The position numbers and the translations under genes are program-made. From the NCBI GenBank assembly GCA_900129675.1, contig FSRD01000003.1:868001-932000 (forward strand): DNA of 64,000 nt. Reading direction: 5' to 3'. Below the pieces are notes generated by a model. The model searched no databases, was not told the origin of the DNA, and saw nothing but the letters and a program-made list of their open reading frames with translations. This document shows positions 34,451 through 43,377 of the stretch, piece after piece. How positions within the stretch are numbered: position 1 is the stretch's first letter; the number at the start of each line of letters is the position of its first letter. This DNA is from Bradyrhizobium erythrophlei (GTDB lineage: Bacteria > Pseudomonadota > Alphaproteobacteria > Rhizobiales > Xanthobacteraceae).

Positions 34451-35245
34451 ATGAAGCTGCTCGACGATGGTCTCCCTGATTTTCCGGACTTTCCGCCTGG
34501 CGAAGTCTGGCTTGCAGGTGCGGGTCCCGGCGACCCAGGGCTTTTGACCCTGCACGCGTTGCATGCGCTGAGAGCGGCCGACGACATCGTTCACGATGCT
34601 CTGGTCGATCCGCGCATCCTGCAACTCGCGGGCAACCGGGCCAAGCTGATCTTTGCCGGCAAGCGCGGCGGCAGACCTTCGTCTCAGCAGGCCGATATCA
34701 ACGACCTTCTGATCGAGCGCGCCAGGATGGGGCGACGCGTGCTGCGCCTGAAGGGCGGCGACCCCTTTGTGTTCGGGCGCGGCGGAGAAGAAGCCTTGGC
34801 GCTGACGCGTGCCGGGCTTCGGTTCAGGATCATTCCCGGCATCACGTCGGGGCTTGCCGCTGCAGCGCTGGCCGGCATTCCCGCGACAATGCGGGAGATC
34901 AACCACGCCGTTATCCTGGTGGCGGGAAGCCGGGCGGTGGACGGCACGTCGGCGGCCGAGTGGGAGAAACTGGCGAGCGCCGGGCAACCGATCATCGTCT
35001 ATATGCCGATGGCGAATCTGCCGGAGATCATGAGCGCGTTTGAACGCGGCGGCATGGCTCCCGATACGCCTGCCGTGATCATCAGCTCCTCGACGACACC
35101 GGAGGAACGGATTATCGAAACCCATCTCGGGACGGCCGCCCGAGACGCCGCGATGCAAGGGGTCGACGCGCCTGCGATCGTGATCGTCGGTACCATTGCG
35201 GAAATGAGGCAACGGCTTCTGGCGAATATGGTTGGCGCGCGATGA
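34451..35245 (+). CDS. cobA: CobA, uroporphyrinogen-III C-methyltransferase
   Basis: This 264-residue SUMT enzyme methylates uroporphyrinogen III at C-2 and C-7 to precorrin-2, the branch point to B12. Motifs are AGAGPGDPGLLTLHAL, RLKGGDPFVFGRGGEE and PGITSGLAAAALAGIP. It has no CysG-type oxidase/chelatase domain, so it is a dedicated SUMT. It is divergent from cbiD (44 bases between starts) and overlaps cobB by four bases. Confidence 0.95.
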   Translation: MKLLDDGLPDFPDFPPGEVWLAGAGPGDPGLLTLHALHALRAADDIVHDALVDPRILQLAGNRAKLIFAGKRGGRPSSQQADINDLLIERARMGRRVLRLKGGDPFVFGRGGEEALALTRAGLRFRIIPGITSGLAAAALAGIPATMREINHAVILVAGSRAVDGTSAAEWEKLASAGQPIIVYMPMANLPEIMSAFERGGMAPDTPAVIISSSTTPEERIIETHLGTAARDAAMQGVDAPAIVIVGTIAEMRQRLLANMVGAR

Positions 35246-36597
35246 GCCTTTCCGTCGGTCCGCCGGGCCTTATCATCGCGGCGCCGCGCTCAGGTGCCGG
35301 CAAGACAACGGTGACGCTCGGGCTGTTGCGGGCGCTTCAGCGTCGAGGTTGTGCCGTGCAGCCCTTCAAATGCGGACCGGACTATATCGATCCGGCTTTT
35401 CACGAAATCGCCGCGGGCCGGCCGAGCTTCAATCTCGACAGCTGGGCGATGGGGGAGGAACTGATCGCAACCCTCGCGACCGAAGCGTCAACCGGTGCGG
35501 CTATTTCCATTGCCGAAGGTGTGATGGGGCTGTTCGATGGCGCTGCGGCGCGGGGACGGTGCGGGACCGGCGCGACCGCCGATCTGGCGGCTCTGCTTGG
35601 GTGGCCGGTGGTGCTCGTGCTCGATGTCGCCGGCCAAACCGAGACGGCGGCGGCCGTCGCGCTCGGTTGTGCCCGATATCGGGACGACGTCGATATCGCC
35701 GGCGTGATTCTGAACCGCGTGGCGAGCCAGCGGCATTTCTCGCTGGTGGCGCCGGCGTTCGACCGGATCAAGATGCGGATTTTCGGTGCGATACTGCGCG
35801 AGAACCGTCTCGCGCTGCCCGAGAGGCATCTCGGCCTGGTCCAGGCCGGCGAGATACGTGCGATCGACCAGCGTCTGGACATGCTTGCGGATATCATTGG
35901 CGCTGCAATCGATCTCGATGCGATCGCGCAATCGGCGAGGCCCGCGAAGGCCGCCATCGCGATCCGCGAAGCGCAATCTGACGGAGCGCGATCGCGGCTG
36001 CAGCCGCCCGGGCAGCGCATCGCGCTCGCGCAGGACAGGGCATTTTCCTTCATGTATCCTCATGTCCTTCGGCAATGGCGGCACGCGGGCGCGGAAATCA
36101 TTCCGTTCTCACCGCTGGCCGACGAGCCACCCGATGCTGCAGCGGATGCCGTCTGGTTGCCGGGCGGTTATCCAGAACTCCATGCCGGCGCGCTGGCATC
36201 CGCTCGCAGCTTCCGGGAGGGTCTTCAGAAGCTAGCCCGCCGCTCCATTCCCGTCCACGGCGAGTGTGGTGGCCATATGGTACTCGGGCGCGGCCTCGAG
36301 GATGCCGACGGGAACAGGCACGAAATGACCGGTTTGCTCGGGCTTGAAACTTCTTTCGCGAGGCGCAGGTTGCACCTGGGCTATCGACGCGCGCGGCTTC
36401 GCATAGCCTGCGCCCTCGGCGCGAAGGGCACGGAAGTGCTCGGCCATGAGTTCCACTACGCGAGCACGGTTTTGGCGACCGACGATCCGCTGGTCGATTG
36501 TTGGGATGCCGCCGGCGCGGAAGTGCCTGAACAAGGTGCCCGGCAAGGCTCGACAACGGGCACGTTTTTCCACGTCATCGACCGGGTCGCGATATGA
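35242..36597 (+). CDS. cobB: CobB, hydrogenobyrinic acid a,c-diamide synthase
   Basis: This 451-residue glutamine-dependent amidotransferase amidates the a and c acetates before cobalt insertion. The N-terminal P-loop is APRSGAGKTTVTLGLLRAL, followed by PFKCGPDYIDPAFH. The C-terminal glutaminase nucleophile lies in VHGECGGHMVLG, with GHEFHYAST near the end. It overlaps cobA and bluB by four bases each. Confidence 0.95.
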   Translation: MSLSVGPPGLIIAAPRSGAGKTTVTLGLLRALQRRGCAVQPFKCGPDYIDPAFHEIAAGRPSFNLDSWAMGEELIATLATEASTGAAISIAEGVMGLFDGAAARGRCGTGATADLAALLGWPVVLVLDVAGQTETAAAVALGCARYRDDVDIAGVILNRVASQRHFSLVAPAFDRIKMRIFGAILRENRLALPERHLGLVQAGEIRAIDQRLDMLADIIGAAIDLDAIAQSARPAKAAIAIREAQSDGARSRLQPPGQRIALAQDRAFSFMYPHVLRQWRHAGAEIIPFSPLADEPPDAAADAVWLPGGYPELHAGALASARSFREGLQKLARRSIPVHGECGGHMVLGRGLEDADGNRHEMTGLLGLETSFARRRLHLGYRRARLRIACALGAKGTEVLGHEFHYASTVLATDDPLVDCWDAAGAEVPEQGARQGSTTGTFFHVIDRVAI

Positions 36598-37250
36598 CCG
36601 AGACGCCCGATCCATCTCCGCGACAGTTCGACGCCGCCTTTCGGCAGTCGCTCCGCGACCTCGTCCTCTGGCGCCGCGACGTCCGCCGGTTTCGCCCGGA
36701 TCCCGTCGATCCGGCTTTGATTCACTCGCTGCTTGAACTCGCCAGCCACGCTCCGTCCGTTGGGCATTGCCAGCCCTGGAGGTTCGTGCTGGTCGAATCC
36801 GCCGAATGCCGGGAAGCGGTGAGGTCCAGTTTTGTGCGGGCCAACGCGAAAGCGCTCGAAACCTATGACGGCGAACAGCGTGCGCGTTACGCCAGCCTGA
36901 AACTTGAGGGGCTCGAAGATGCTCCGGTCCATCTTGCAGTCTTCGCCGACGAGGCAACGGAGGCGGGCAGTGGCCTGGGTCGTCAAACCATGCCGCAGAC
37001 CCTTCGATATTCCGTCGTTGCCGCAATTCAGACCTTATGGCTTGCCGCCCGCGCCGAGGGACTTGGGCTTGGCTGGATTTCGATCCTCGAACCGGAGACG
37101 TTATGCCGGGTCCTCGAGGTGCCGGAATCCTGGACCCTGATTGCCTACCTCTGTATCGGCCGGCCGGTGGAGGAGCACCTCGATCCCGAACTCGAACGCT
37201 ACAATTGGCAGGAACGTTTGAGTCCGCAGCGCCTGATATTCAAGCGCTGA
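36594..37250 (+). CDS. bluB: BluB, 5,6-dimethylbenzimidazole synthase
   Basis: This 218-residue flavin-destroying nitroreductase-fold enzyme makes the lower ligand of B12 from FMN using oxygen. Evidence is WRRDVRRFRPDPVDP near the N-terminus, SHAPSVGHCQPWRFVLV, and GLGLGWISILEPETLC in the flavin-binding part. It overlaps cobB by four bases and ends the cobalamin block. Confidence 0.95.
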   Translation: MTETPDPSPRQFDAAFRQSLRDLVLWRRDVRRFRPDPVDPALIHSLLELASHAPSVGHCQPWRFVLVESAECREAVRSSFVRANAKALETYDGEQRARYASLKLEGLEDAPVHLAVFADEATEAGSGLGRQTMPQTLRYSVVAAIQTLWLAARAEGLGLGWISILEPETLCRVLEVPESWTLIAYLCIGRPVEEHLDPELERYNWQERLSPQRLIFKR

Positions 37251-37751
37251 CGGACAACGCGGCGCTGCTGATCCGCGTCGAGATTTGCAGGCGGCGCTTT
37301 GCGGCGGGTCAACTGCACGTCGGGTTTCCAAGAGAGTGATCTCGTTCGGAAAATCCCGGAAGTGGCGGCGCCGATCTTGCCCGAGAGTTCTATTCGCAAA
37401 ACGGGGCTGTGAAAGCGCTGCGGCGACATGCGCTGGCGCTCGCCGCTATCACGCCTGGACACGCAGAGCAGTCCTATCTCATTTACTAAACAAGGGGAAT
37501 TTCCCTGCCGGATGTGAGTTAGCCGACGCCGATGCAATAGCGGTTGCGTTGCAGCAATAACTTGGCTCGACGAAAAATCGATGGTGTCCATTGACAGTCA
37601 TTGTGTTTAGTGAAAATCTTTAACTTAACAAAAACACTGAACACTCGCGCAGCGGTAATGAATGGCGGATTGATCTCCGCGCTCACGACTGCCGAACGGC
37701 GAGGACGGGAAGCGCAAGCAGGCAATCGCCTGCGACAACAGGGAGGTTGTG
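37251..37751. other. 500-bp region without a supported gene before the DHA/ABC operon
   Basis: No convincing gene is seen. Short frames in this stretch lack ribosome sites and family features. Its right half is AT-richer than the neighbouring genes and holds TTTACTAAAC (37482-37491) and an inverted repeat at 37603-37644. It should contain the promoter of the operon starting at 37752. Confidence 0.6.
37603..37644. promoter_or_regulatory. Inverted repeat, possible operator of the DHA/ABC operon
   Basis: GTGTTTAGTG (37603-37612) and CACTGAACAC (37635-37644) are reverse complements at nine of ten positions, 22 bases apart, in an AT-rich stretch about 110 bases before the start codon. A related TTTACTAAAC lies at 37482. 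The regulator is unknown. Confidence 0.4.
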
Positions 37752-39077
37752 ATGATCCAAATGGTGCGTGCTTTGGGGGCGACCGCGATTGTTGTCGCCT
37801 CCTGTCTTGGCAGTCAGGCCGTCGCCCAGACGAAGCAGTTAACGTTGTGCTGGGCGGCGTGGGATCCGGCCAACGCTTTGGTGGAACTCTCGAAGGACTT
37901 CACCGCCAAGTCAGGCGTTCAGATGAAATACGAGTTCGTCCCATGGACGAGCTACGCCGACCGTTTCCTCAACGAGCTCAATTCAAAGGGGAAACTTTGC
38001 GACCTCATCATCGGTGACAGCCAGTGGATTGGCGGTGCCGCCGAGAACGGTCACTACGTCAAGCTCAACGACTTCTTCGCCAAAGAAAAGATCTCGATGG
38101 ACGATTTCATGCCGGCCACCGTGGTCGGCTATTCGCAATGGCCGAAGAATACTCCGAACTATTGGGCGTTGCCGGCGATGGGCGATGCGATCGGCTGGAC
38201 CTACCGCAAGGATTGGTTCGCCCGGCCGGAGATCCAGGCCGAATTCAGGAAGAAGTACGAGCGCGATCTCAGCCCGCCCCAGACCTGGGATGAACTCAAG
38301 CAGATCGCCGAGTTCTTTCAGGGCCGAGAGATCGACGGCAAGAAGGTCTACGGAGCTTACATTTACACCGAGCGCGGCTCCGAAGGCATTACGATGGGCG
38401 TGACCAATGCGCTCTACGATTGGGGCTTCCAGTACGACGATCCCAAAAAGCCCTATCAGATGGAAGGCTTCGTCAACTCGCCCGACGCGGTCAAGGGACT
38501 GGAATTCTACAAGTCGCTCTACAAATGCTGCACCGCGCCGGGCATGAGCAATGCCTACATGTCCGAGGGGCTCGACGCCTTCAAGTCCGGTCAGGTCGCG
38601 ATGCAGATGAACTTCTTCGCCTTCTTTCCCGGCCTCTACAAGGATCCCAATGTCGGCGGCGACAAGATCGGCTTCTTCGTCAACCCGAAGCAGAAGTTCC
38701 ATTTCACCCAGCTCGGCGGGCAGGGGATCTCGGTCGTCTCCTACTCCGACCATAAGGACGACGCGCTCGCTTACATCAAATGGTTCGCGCAGCCCGACGT
38801 TCAGAAGAAGTGGTGGGCGCTGGGCGGCTATTCCTGCCACAAGGCCGTGCTGAACGACCCGTCCTTCCCCAAGAGTGCGCCGTTTGCCGCCGACTTCCTG
38901 AAGTCGATGGACATCGTCAAGGACTTCTGGGCAGAGCCTGCCTATGCGTCGCTGCTGCTCGACATGCAGAAGCGCGTCCATGACTACGTCGTGGCCGACA
39001 AGGGCACCGCAAAGGAGGCGCTCGACCTGCTGGTCAAGGATTGGCAGAAGGTGTTCAAGGACGAAGGTAAGATCTAA
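37752..39077 (+). CDS. Solute-binding protein of a polyol/triose-type ABC importer
   Basis: This 441-residue family-1 extracellular binding protein has a signal peptide (MIQMVRALGATAIVVASCLGSQAVAQ). Its mature part is typical of carbohydrate binders (CDLIIGDSQWIGGAAENGHYVKL, PKNTPNYWALPAMGDAIGWTYRKDW). It begins the operon and has a GGGAGG ribosome site; a GTG directly before the ATG is possible. The kinase genes downstream suggest dihydroxyacetone, glycerol or another small polyol as ligand. That is inference; the sequence shows only the family. A stem-loop follows it. Confidence 0.88.
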   Translation: MIQMVRALGATAIVVASCLGSQAVAQTKQLTLCWAAWDPANALVELSKDFTAKSGVQMKYEFVPWTSYADRFLNELNSKGKLCDLIIGDSQWIGGAAENGHYVKLNDFFAKEKISMDDFMPATVVGYSQWPKNTPNYWALPAMGDAIGWTYRKDWFARPEIQAEFRKKYERDLSPPQTWDELKQIAEFFQGREIDGKKVYGAYIYTERGSEGITMGVTNALYDWGFQYDDPKKPYQMEGFVNSPDAVKGLEFYKSLYKCCTAPGMSNAYMSEGLDAFKSGQVAMQMNFFAFFPGLYKDPNVGGDKIGFFVNPKQKFHFTQLGGQGISVVSYSDHKDDALAYIKWFAQPDVQKKWWALGGYSCHKAVLNDPSFPKSAPFAADFLKSMDIVKDFWAEPAYASLLLDMQKRVHDYVVADKGTAKEALDLLVKDWQKVFKDEGKI

Positions 39078-39091
39078 CCTGACGCGTCGCA

Positions 39092-39117
39092 GGTCTCCCG
39101 GCCTCGGCCGGGAGACC
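39092..39117 (+). terminator. Stem-loop between binding-protein and permease genes
   Basis: A perfect 12-base inverted repeat (GGTCTCCCGGCC / GGCCGGGAGACC) is separated by only two bases, so the real loop is formed by opening the last pair. It lacks a T-run and may attenuate transcription or protect the upstream mRNA end. Confidence 0.6.
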
Positions 39118-39155
39118 CCCTAATCGTGTTCCGATCCGTGAACGACAGGTCTCAG

Positions 39156-40100
39156 ATGAGCACTCTTGCAGAGCGGGCCGTGGCCCGGACCCCACGCCGG
39201 CTTGCGTTGCGGTTCGGCGGGATGTCCGACAGGGCCATTGCCTGGTTGTTCATAACGCCGTCAGTGCTGCTGCTGCTCGCGGTCAACATCTTCCCGCTGC
39301 TGTGGACGATCCAACTGTCGTTCACGAACTACCGGGCCAATCGCCCGAATGCGGTGCTCCGATATGTCGGCCTCGACAACTACCGCGACATACTGACGGA
39401 TCCCGAGGTGTGGCAGGCCATGCAGGCCACCGCTCATTTCGTGCTGTGGTCGATAGCGCTCGAACTAATACTCGGCTTTGGCCTGGCGCTCCTGATCAAC
39501 CGCGGCTTCCGCGGCCACAGTTTCTGGACCACCATCATCCTGCTGCCGATGATGCTTTCGCCCGCGGTCGTCGGCAATTTCTGGACCTTTCTGCTGCAGC
39601 CGCAGATCGGGCTGTTCAACAGCGGGATCGCGCTGGTCACCGGGGTCGATCCGAGTTCGTTCCAGATGATCGGCGACGTCCGGTTGGCACCCTGGTCCAT
39701 CATCATGGTCGATACCTGGATGTGGACACCCTATGTGATGCTGATCTGCCTCGCCGGTTTGCGCTCGATACCGGATTACATCTATGAGGCAGCCGAGGTC
39801 GATCGCGCATCCCCGTTGCGGCAGTTCTGGTCCATCACGCTGCCGATGGTGATGCCGTTCGTGATGCTCGCCATCCTTTTTCGGGCGATCGAAAACTTCA
39901 AGATGTTCGACATGGTCAATCTGCTGACCTCGGGCGGGCCGGGATCCACCACGGAGGTCGCGTCGATCACCCTGAAACGCGAGGCGTTCGAAAAATGGCG
40001 TACCGGCTATTCGTCGGCCTTGGCCATTATTCTCTTCGTCACCGTCTTCGGTGCCGCCAATATCTATGTAAAGGCGCTCAACCGGGTGAAGCAACGATGA
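39156..40100 (+). CDS. ABC transporter permease (MalF-type)
   Basis: This 314-residue permease has about six membrane segments and the EAA loop (YIYEAAEVDRASPLRQFWSITLP). The start is uncertain: GTG at 39126 gives ten more residues, but the ATG at 39156 is preferred because nothing like a ribosome site precedes 39126. It pairs with the next gene, which overlaps it by four bases, to form the importer channel. Confidence 0.88.
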   Translation: MSTLAERAVARTPRRLALRFGGMSDRAIAWLFITPSVLLLLAVNIFPLLWTIQLSFTNYRANRPNAVLRYVGLDNYRDILTDPEVWQAMQATAHFVLWSIALELILGFGLALLINRGFRGHSFWTTIILLPMMLSPAVVGNFWTFLLQPQIGLFNSGIALVTGVDPSSFQMIGDVRLAPWSIIMVDTWMWTPYVMLICLAGLRSIPDYIYEAAEVDRASPLRQFWSITLPMVMPFVMLAILFRAIENFKMFDMVNLLTSGGPGSTTEVASITLKREAFEKWRTGYSSALAIILFVTVFGAANIYVKALNRVKQR

Positions 40101-41050
40101 GCACGCCCATCACCGCCCATTCAGTGGCCGAGCCATCGTCACGATCGAAGCTGATCGCTTCGTTCCTGGTCGTCACCTACGCGGTCATAACCATTCTACC
40201 GCTATTGTGGATCTTCCTCACCGGGTTCAAGACGCCGCCGGATTCGATCGCCTATCCACCCAAGGTCTTGTTCGAGCCTTCGGTGGAAGGCTACGTCAAT
40301 TTGTTTACGACGCGCTCGCGACAGACGCCTGAATTCCTGGCCACCTTGCCGCCGCCGCAGACCTGGTACGAGCGTCTTGTGCGCTCGCGTAACATGGTGA
40401 TCGGCGGACCGTCGAAGGTGGTGCCGCGCTTCGTGAATTCCATGGTGATCGGCTTCGGCTCGACCTTTCTCGCCGTCTGCTTCGGCACGATCGCCGCCTA
40501 TGCGTTTTCGCGCTTTCGCGTGCCGCTTGCCGACGATTTGCTGTTCTTCATCCTGTCGACACGGATGATGCCGCCGATCGCGGTCGCGATCCCGATCTAT
40601 CTGATGTTCAGGCACCTGGGACTAACCGATACCAAGCTCGGGATGATCCTGTTGTACACCGCCGTGAATGTCTCTCTGGCGGTATGGCTTTTGAAGGGAT
40701 TCATGGATGAAATCCCGCGCGAGTACGAAGAGGCTGCGATGGTCGACGGCTACACGCGGCTTCAGGCGTTCTTCAAGGTGGTTCTTCCGCAGGCGACGAC
40801 CGGCATCGCGGCAACCGCGATCTTCTGCCTGATCTTCGCCTGGAACGAATACGCCTTCGCGGTTCTGCTCACCAGCGGCGATGCGCAAACGATGCCGCCC
40901 TTTATCCCCTTCATCATCGGCGAAGGTGGCCAGGATTGGCCCGCGGTGGCGGCTGCGACAACAATATTCTTCATCCCGATCCTTTGCTTCACCATCCTGT
41001 TGCGTCGCCATTTGCTGCGCGGCATTACCTTTGGGGCGGTGCGCAAATGA
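40097..41050 (+). CDS. ABC transporter permease (MalG-type)
   Basis: This 317-residue permease has the MalG-type EAA loop (EIPREYEEAAMVDGYTRLQAFFKVVLP). A roughly 40-residue periplasmic insertion after the first membrane segment (FTTRSRQTPEFLATLPPPQTWYE) is longer than in smoG-type permeases. The ATG at 40097 overlaps the stop of the first permease. The small membrane protein gene overlaps its end by four bases. Confidence 0.88.
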   Translation: MSTPITAHSVAEPSSRSKLIASFLVVTYAVITILPLLWIFLTGFKTPPDSIAYPPKVLFEPSVEGYVNLFTTRSRQTPEFLATLPPPQTWYERLVRSRNMVIGGPSKVVPRFVNSMVIGFGSTFLAVCFGTIAAYAFSRFRVPLADDLLFFILSTRMMPPIAVAIPIYLMFRHLGLTDTKLGMILLYTAVNVSLAVWLLKGFMDEIPREYEEAAMVDGYTRLQAFFKVVLPQATTGIAATAIFCLIFAWNEYAFAVLLTSGDAQTMPPFIPFIIGEGGQDWPAVAAATTIFFIPILCFTILLRRHLLRGITFGAVRK

Positions 41051-41250
41051 CGGAAAGGATTGCACGATACACATCGAGATGGCCGCTCTGGCTCCGTCGC
41101 GGTCCTTGCGAGGCTGTGGCGATGGCATTGATCGGCCTCGGCGTCGTGATGCTGATGCAGCCGCTGTCATTGAACCTTTACAGCTATTCCTTCGTGACGA
41201 TCCTGGCCGGGACGCTCGGCTTCGTGATCGTCAGCCACTTTCCGGATTAG
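41047..41250 (+). CDS. Small two-helix membrane protein of the ABC operon
   Basis: This 67-residue protein starts at 41047 (MTERIARYTSRWPLWL) with an ATGA overlap to the permease. It has two hydrophobic segments, about residues 23-37 (AVAMALIGLGVVMLM) and 46-62 (FVTILAGTLGFVIVS), joined by a short loop. Tiny membrane proteins at this position are known from rhizobial glycerol-type ABC operons (GlpU); whether this is an orthologue cannot be decided by eye. It may be an accessory subunit of the permease. Tight overlap and absence of stops support a real gene. Confidence 0.7.
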   Translation: MTERIARYTSRWPLWLRRGPCEAVAMALIGLGVVMLMQPLSLNLYSYSFVTILAGTLGFVIVSHFPD

Positions 41251-41255
41251 CCGCC

Positions 41256-42350
41256 ATGGCAGAGATCAAACTCGAATCCGTTGCCAAGACGTTCGGAACA
41301 TTCACTGCCGTCAAGGGCGTGAACGTCACCGTCGATCACGGCTCGTTCTTTGTCATTTTGGGCCCTTCGGGTTGCGGCAAGACGACGACCTTGCGGATGA
41401 TGGCAGGCCTCGAACTGCCGACGTCCGGCCGCATCCTGCTCGATGGCGAAGACGTGACGGTGCTGCCCGCGTCGGCGCGGGACATTGCCTTTGTGTTCCA
41501 GCTGTTTGCGCTCTACCCGCACATGAATGTGCGCCAGAATATTGCCTTTCCGCTGCGCTGCCAGAATTACCGGCGTGACGAGGTCAGACGAAGCGTCGAG
41601 GAAACGGCAAGATTGCTGAGGATAGATCATCTACTGGACCGCCGGGTCGGCGGCCTCTCCGGCGGCGACCGGCAGCGCGTTGCGCTCGGCCGCGCCATTG
41701 TGCGTCGGCCGAAGGCATTTCTCATGGACGAGCCGCTCGGCGCCCTCGATTCCGAGTTTCGCAAGTTGATGTGTGGTGAGCTGCGGGAATTGCACGACCG
41801 TATCGATGCGACAACGGTCTACATCACCCACGACCAGCTCGAGGCGATGGCGATGGCTGATGTTATCGCCATCATGAATCAGGGCCGCGTCGAACAAATC
41901 GGTACGCCTCAGGAGATTTACGATCGTCCAGCGTCGATGTTCGTCGCGGATTTCATCGGTGCCCCGCCGATGAGTTTTCTCGCCGTCCGGGCATCGCTGC
42001 AGCGCGGCGCTCGCAGTATCGAGGTGGACGGCGTGCCGCTCGAAATGCCCCAACTGTTCGAAGATCGTGCCGAGGGTTCTCTCGCACTCGGCGTGAGACC
42101 AGAGAACGTGTCGTTCGCAGATAGCGCAGGCTTGCGCGGTCGCGTGATCGGCGCCGAATATCTCGGTACGACGCAGATCGTCACGGTGACAACGGCCAAC
42201 GGTCAAATCAAGGCGCGGCTGCCGTCAGGCAACGCGGTCAGAATTGGCGAAACGGTCGGGCTTGCGCTGCGTCCGGACAAACTGTCGCTGTTCGACGCGG
42301 TCAGCGGCCGGGCGCTCTCGTCGGCGCTTTATGGAGGGCTCCATGGCTGA
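41256..42350 (+). CDS. ABC transporter ATPase 1 (MalK/UgpC-type)
   Basis: This 364-residue ATPase has Walker A GPSGCGKTTT, Walker B FLMDEPLGALD and a C-terminal TOBE/regulatory domain (LALGVRPENVSFAD). The signature reads LSGGDRQRVALGRA: the usual Q of LSGGQ is D, a mild departure. The switch histidine (YITHDQLEAMAMAD) is intact. It overlaps ATPase 2 by eight bases, so the importer probably uses an ATPase heterodimer. Confidence 0.9.
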   Translation: MAEIKLESVAKTFGTFTAVKGVNVTVDHGSFFVILGPSGCGKTTTLRMMAGLELPTSGRILLDGEDVTVLPASARDIAFVFQLFALYPHMNVRQNIAFPLRCQNYRRDEVRRSVEETARLLRIDHLLDRRVGGLSGGDRQRVALGRAIVRRPKAFLMDEPLGALDSEFRKLMCGELRELHDRIDATTVYITHDQLEAMAMADVIAIMNQGRVEQIGTPQEIYDRPASMFVADFIGAPPMSFLAVRASLQRGARSIEVDGVPLEMPQLFEDRAEGSLALGVRPENVSFADSAGLRGRVIGAEYLGTTQIVTVTTANGQIKARLPSGNAVRIGETVGLALRPDKLSLFDAVSGRALSSALYGGLHG

Positions 42351-43377
42351 GGTCGCACTGCTCGATGTCGGCAAGAGCTACGGTGCCGTGGAAGCGGTCC
42401 GTGGTCTCTCGCTCTCGGTCGCGCATGGTGAGTTTGTCGTGCTGCTTGGTCCGACCGGCGCCGGGAAGACGACGACGCTGCGGTTGATCGCCGGCCTGGA
42501 GCGGCCCGATCAAGGCCATGTGGTGATCCAGGGCCGCGACGTGACCAGGGAAGTTCCGGCCGAACGCGACGTCGCGTTCGTGTTTCAGCAATACTCGCTT
42601 TATCCACATCTGACGGTCTATGACAATCTGGCTTTCCCCCTGCGTTCTCCGGCCCGGCGCGTCGACGAGAAGACGATACGCCGCAGGGTTCAGCAGATAT
42701 CGGAGCTGCTTCACATCGAACACAAGCTCGGTAACCGGGCCACCGCGCTTTCCGGCGGCGAAATGCAGCGGGTCGCCATCGGCAGGGCGCTGGTGCGCGA
42801 GCCGTCCGTCTATCTGATGGACGAGCCGCTCTCCTCGCTGGATGCAAAACTTCGGGCCGAATTGCGCCTCGAGCTCAAGCGCATCCAGCGCGAATTGGGA
42901 ACGACGATTCTCTACGTGACGCATGACCAGATCGAAGCGATGACCATGGCTGACCGGATCGGCGTGATGAGCGAGGGAGCACTCATTCAGCTTGGTACGC
43001 CGCGAGAGATCTATGAACGGCCCAACAGTGCCTATGTGGCGGGCCGGTTGGGTACACCGGTCATCAACCTCATTCCAGCCCGGCTTCTGGGCGGACCGGT
43101 GCCGCCGCAGGTGGAGACGGTGGGATTAAGGACCGAGCATATCCGCATCTCGACCGCGGATGGCCCCGGACCACGCGCACAGGTGCATTGGGTCGAACAT
43201 CTCGGCGATCAAAACCACGTTCACCTCAAGCTAGCGACCCATTCGCTGGTAACGCTTGCCGATCCTGTCCAGCCACTCAAGGCGGGGGATCAGGTTTCCC
43301 TCGAATTCGAGTCCCCGCTTTATTTCGATCAGGCCGGTCGCCGAATTAGCGCCGATGGATTGCGGGGGCATGCATGA
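42343..43377 (+). CDS. ABC transporter ATPase 2 (MalK/UgpC-type)
   Basis: This 344-residue ATPase has Walker A GPTGAGKTTT, signature LSGGEMQRVAIGRA, Walker B YLMDEPLSSLD, H-loop YVTHDQIEAMTMAD and a TOBE-like C-terminus. It complements ATPase 1, whose signature is unusual. The ATG at 42343 is preferred over an ATG four codons upstream because it gives the common MAEVALLDVGKSYG start. Its end overlaps dhaL by four bases, linking transporter and kinase genes in one transcript. Confidence 0.9.
   Translation: MAEVALLDVGKSYGAVEAVRGLSLSVAHGEFVVLLGPTGAGKTTTLRLIAGLERPDQGHVVIQGRDVTREVPAERDVAFVFQQYSLYPHLTVYDNLAFPLRSPARRVDEKTIRRRVQQISELLHIEHKLGNRATALSGGEMQRVAIGRALVREPSVYLMDEPLSSLDAKLRAELRLELKRIQRELGTTILYVTHDQIEAMTMADRIGVMSEGALIQLGTPREIYERPNSAYVAGRLGTPVINLIPARLLGGPVPPQVETVGLRTEHIRISTADGPGPRAQVHWVEHLGDQNHVHLKLATHSLVTLADPVQPLKAGDQVSLEFESPLYFDQAGRRISADGLRGHA

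Noticed and set aside
37285..37560. Open frame of 91 codons after bluB
   Set aside because: No ribosome site, arginine-rich composition and no family resemblance.
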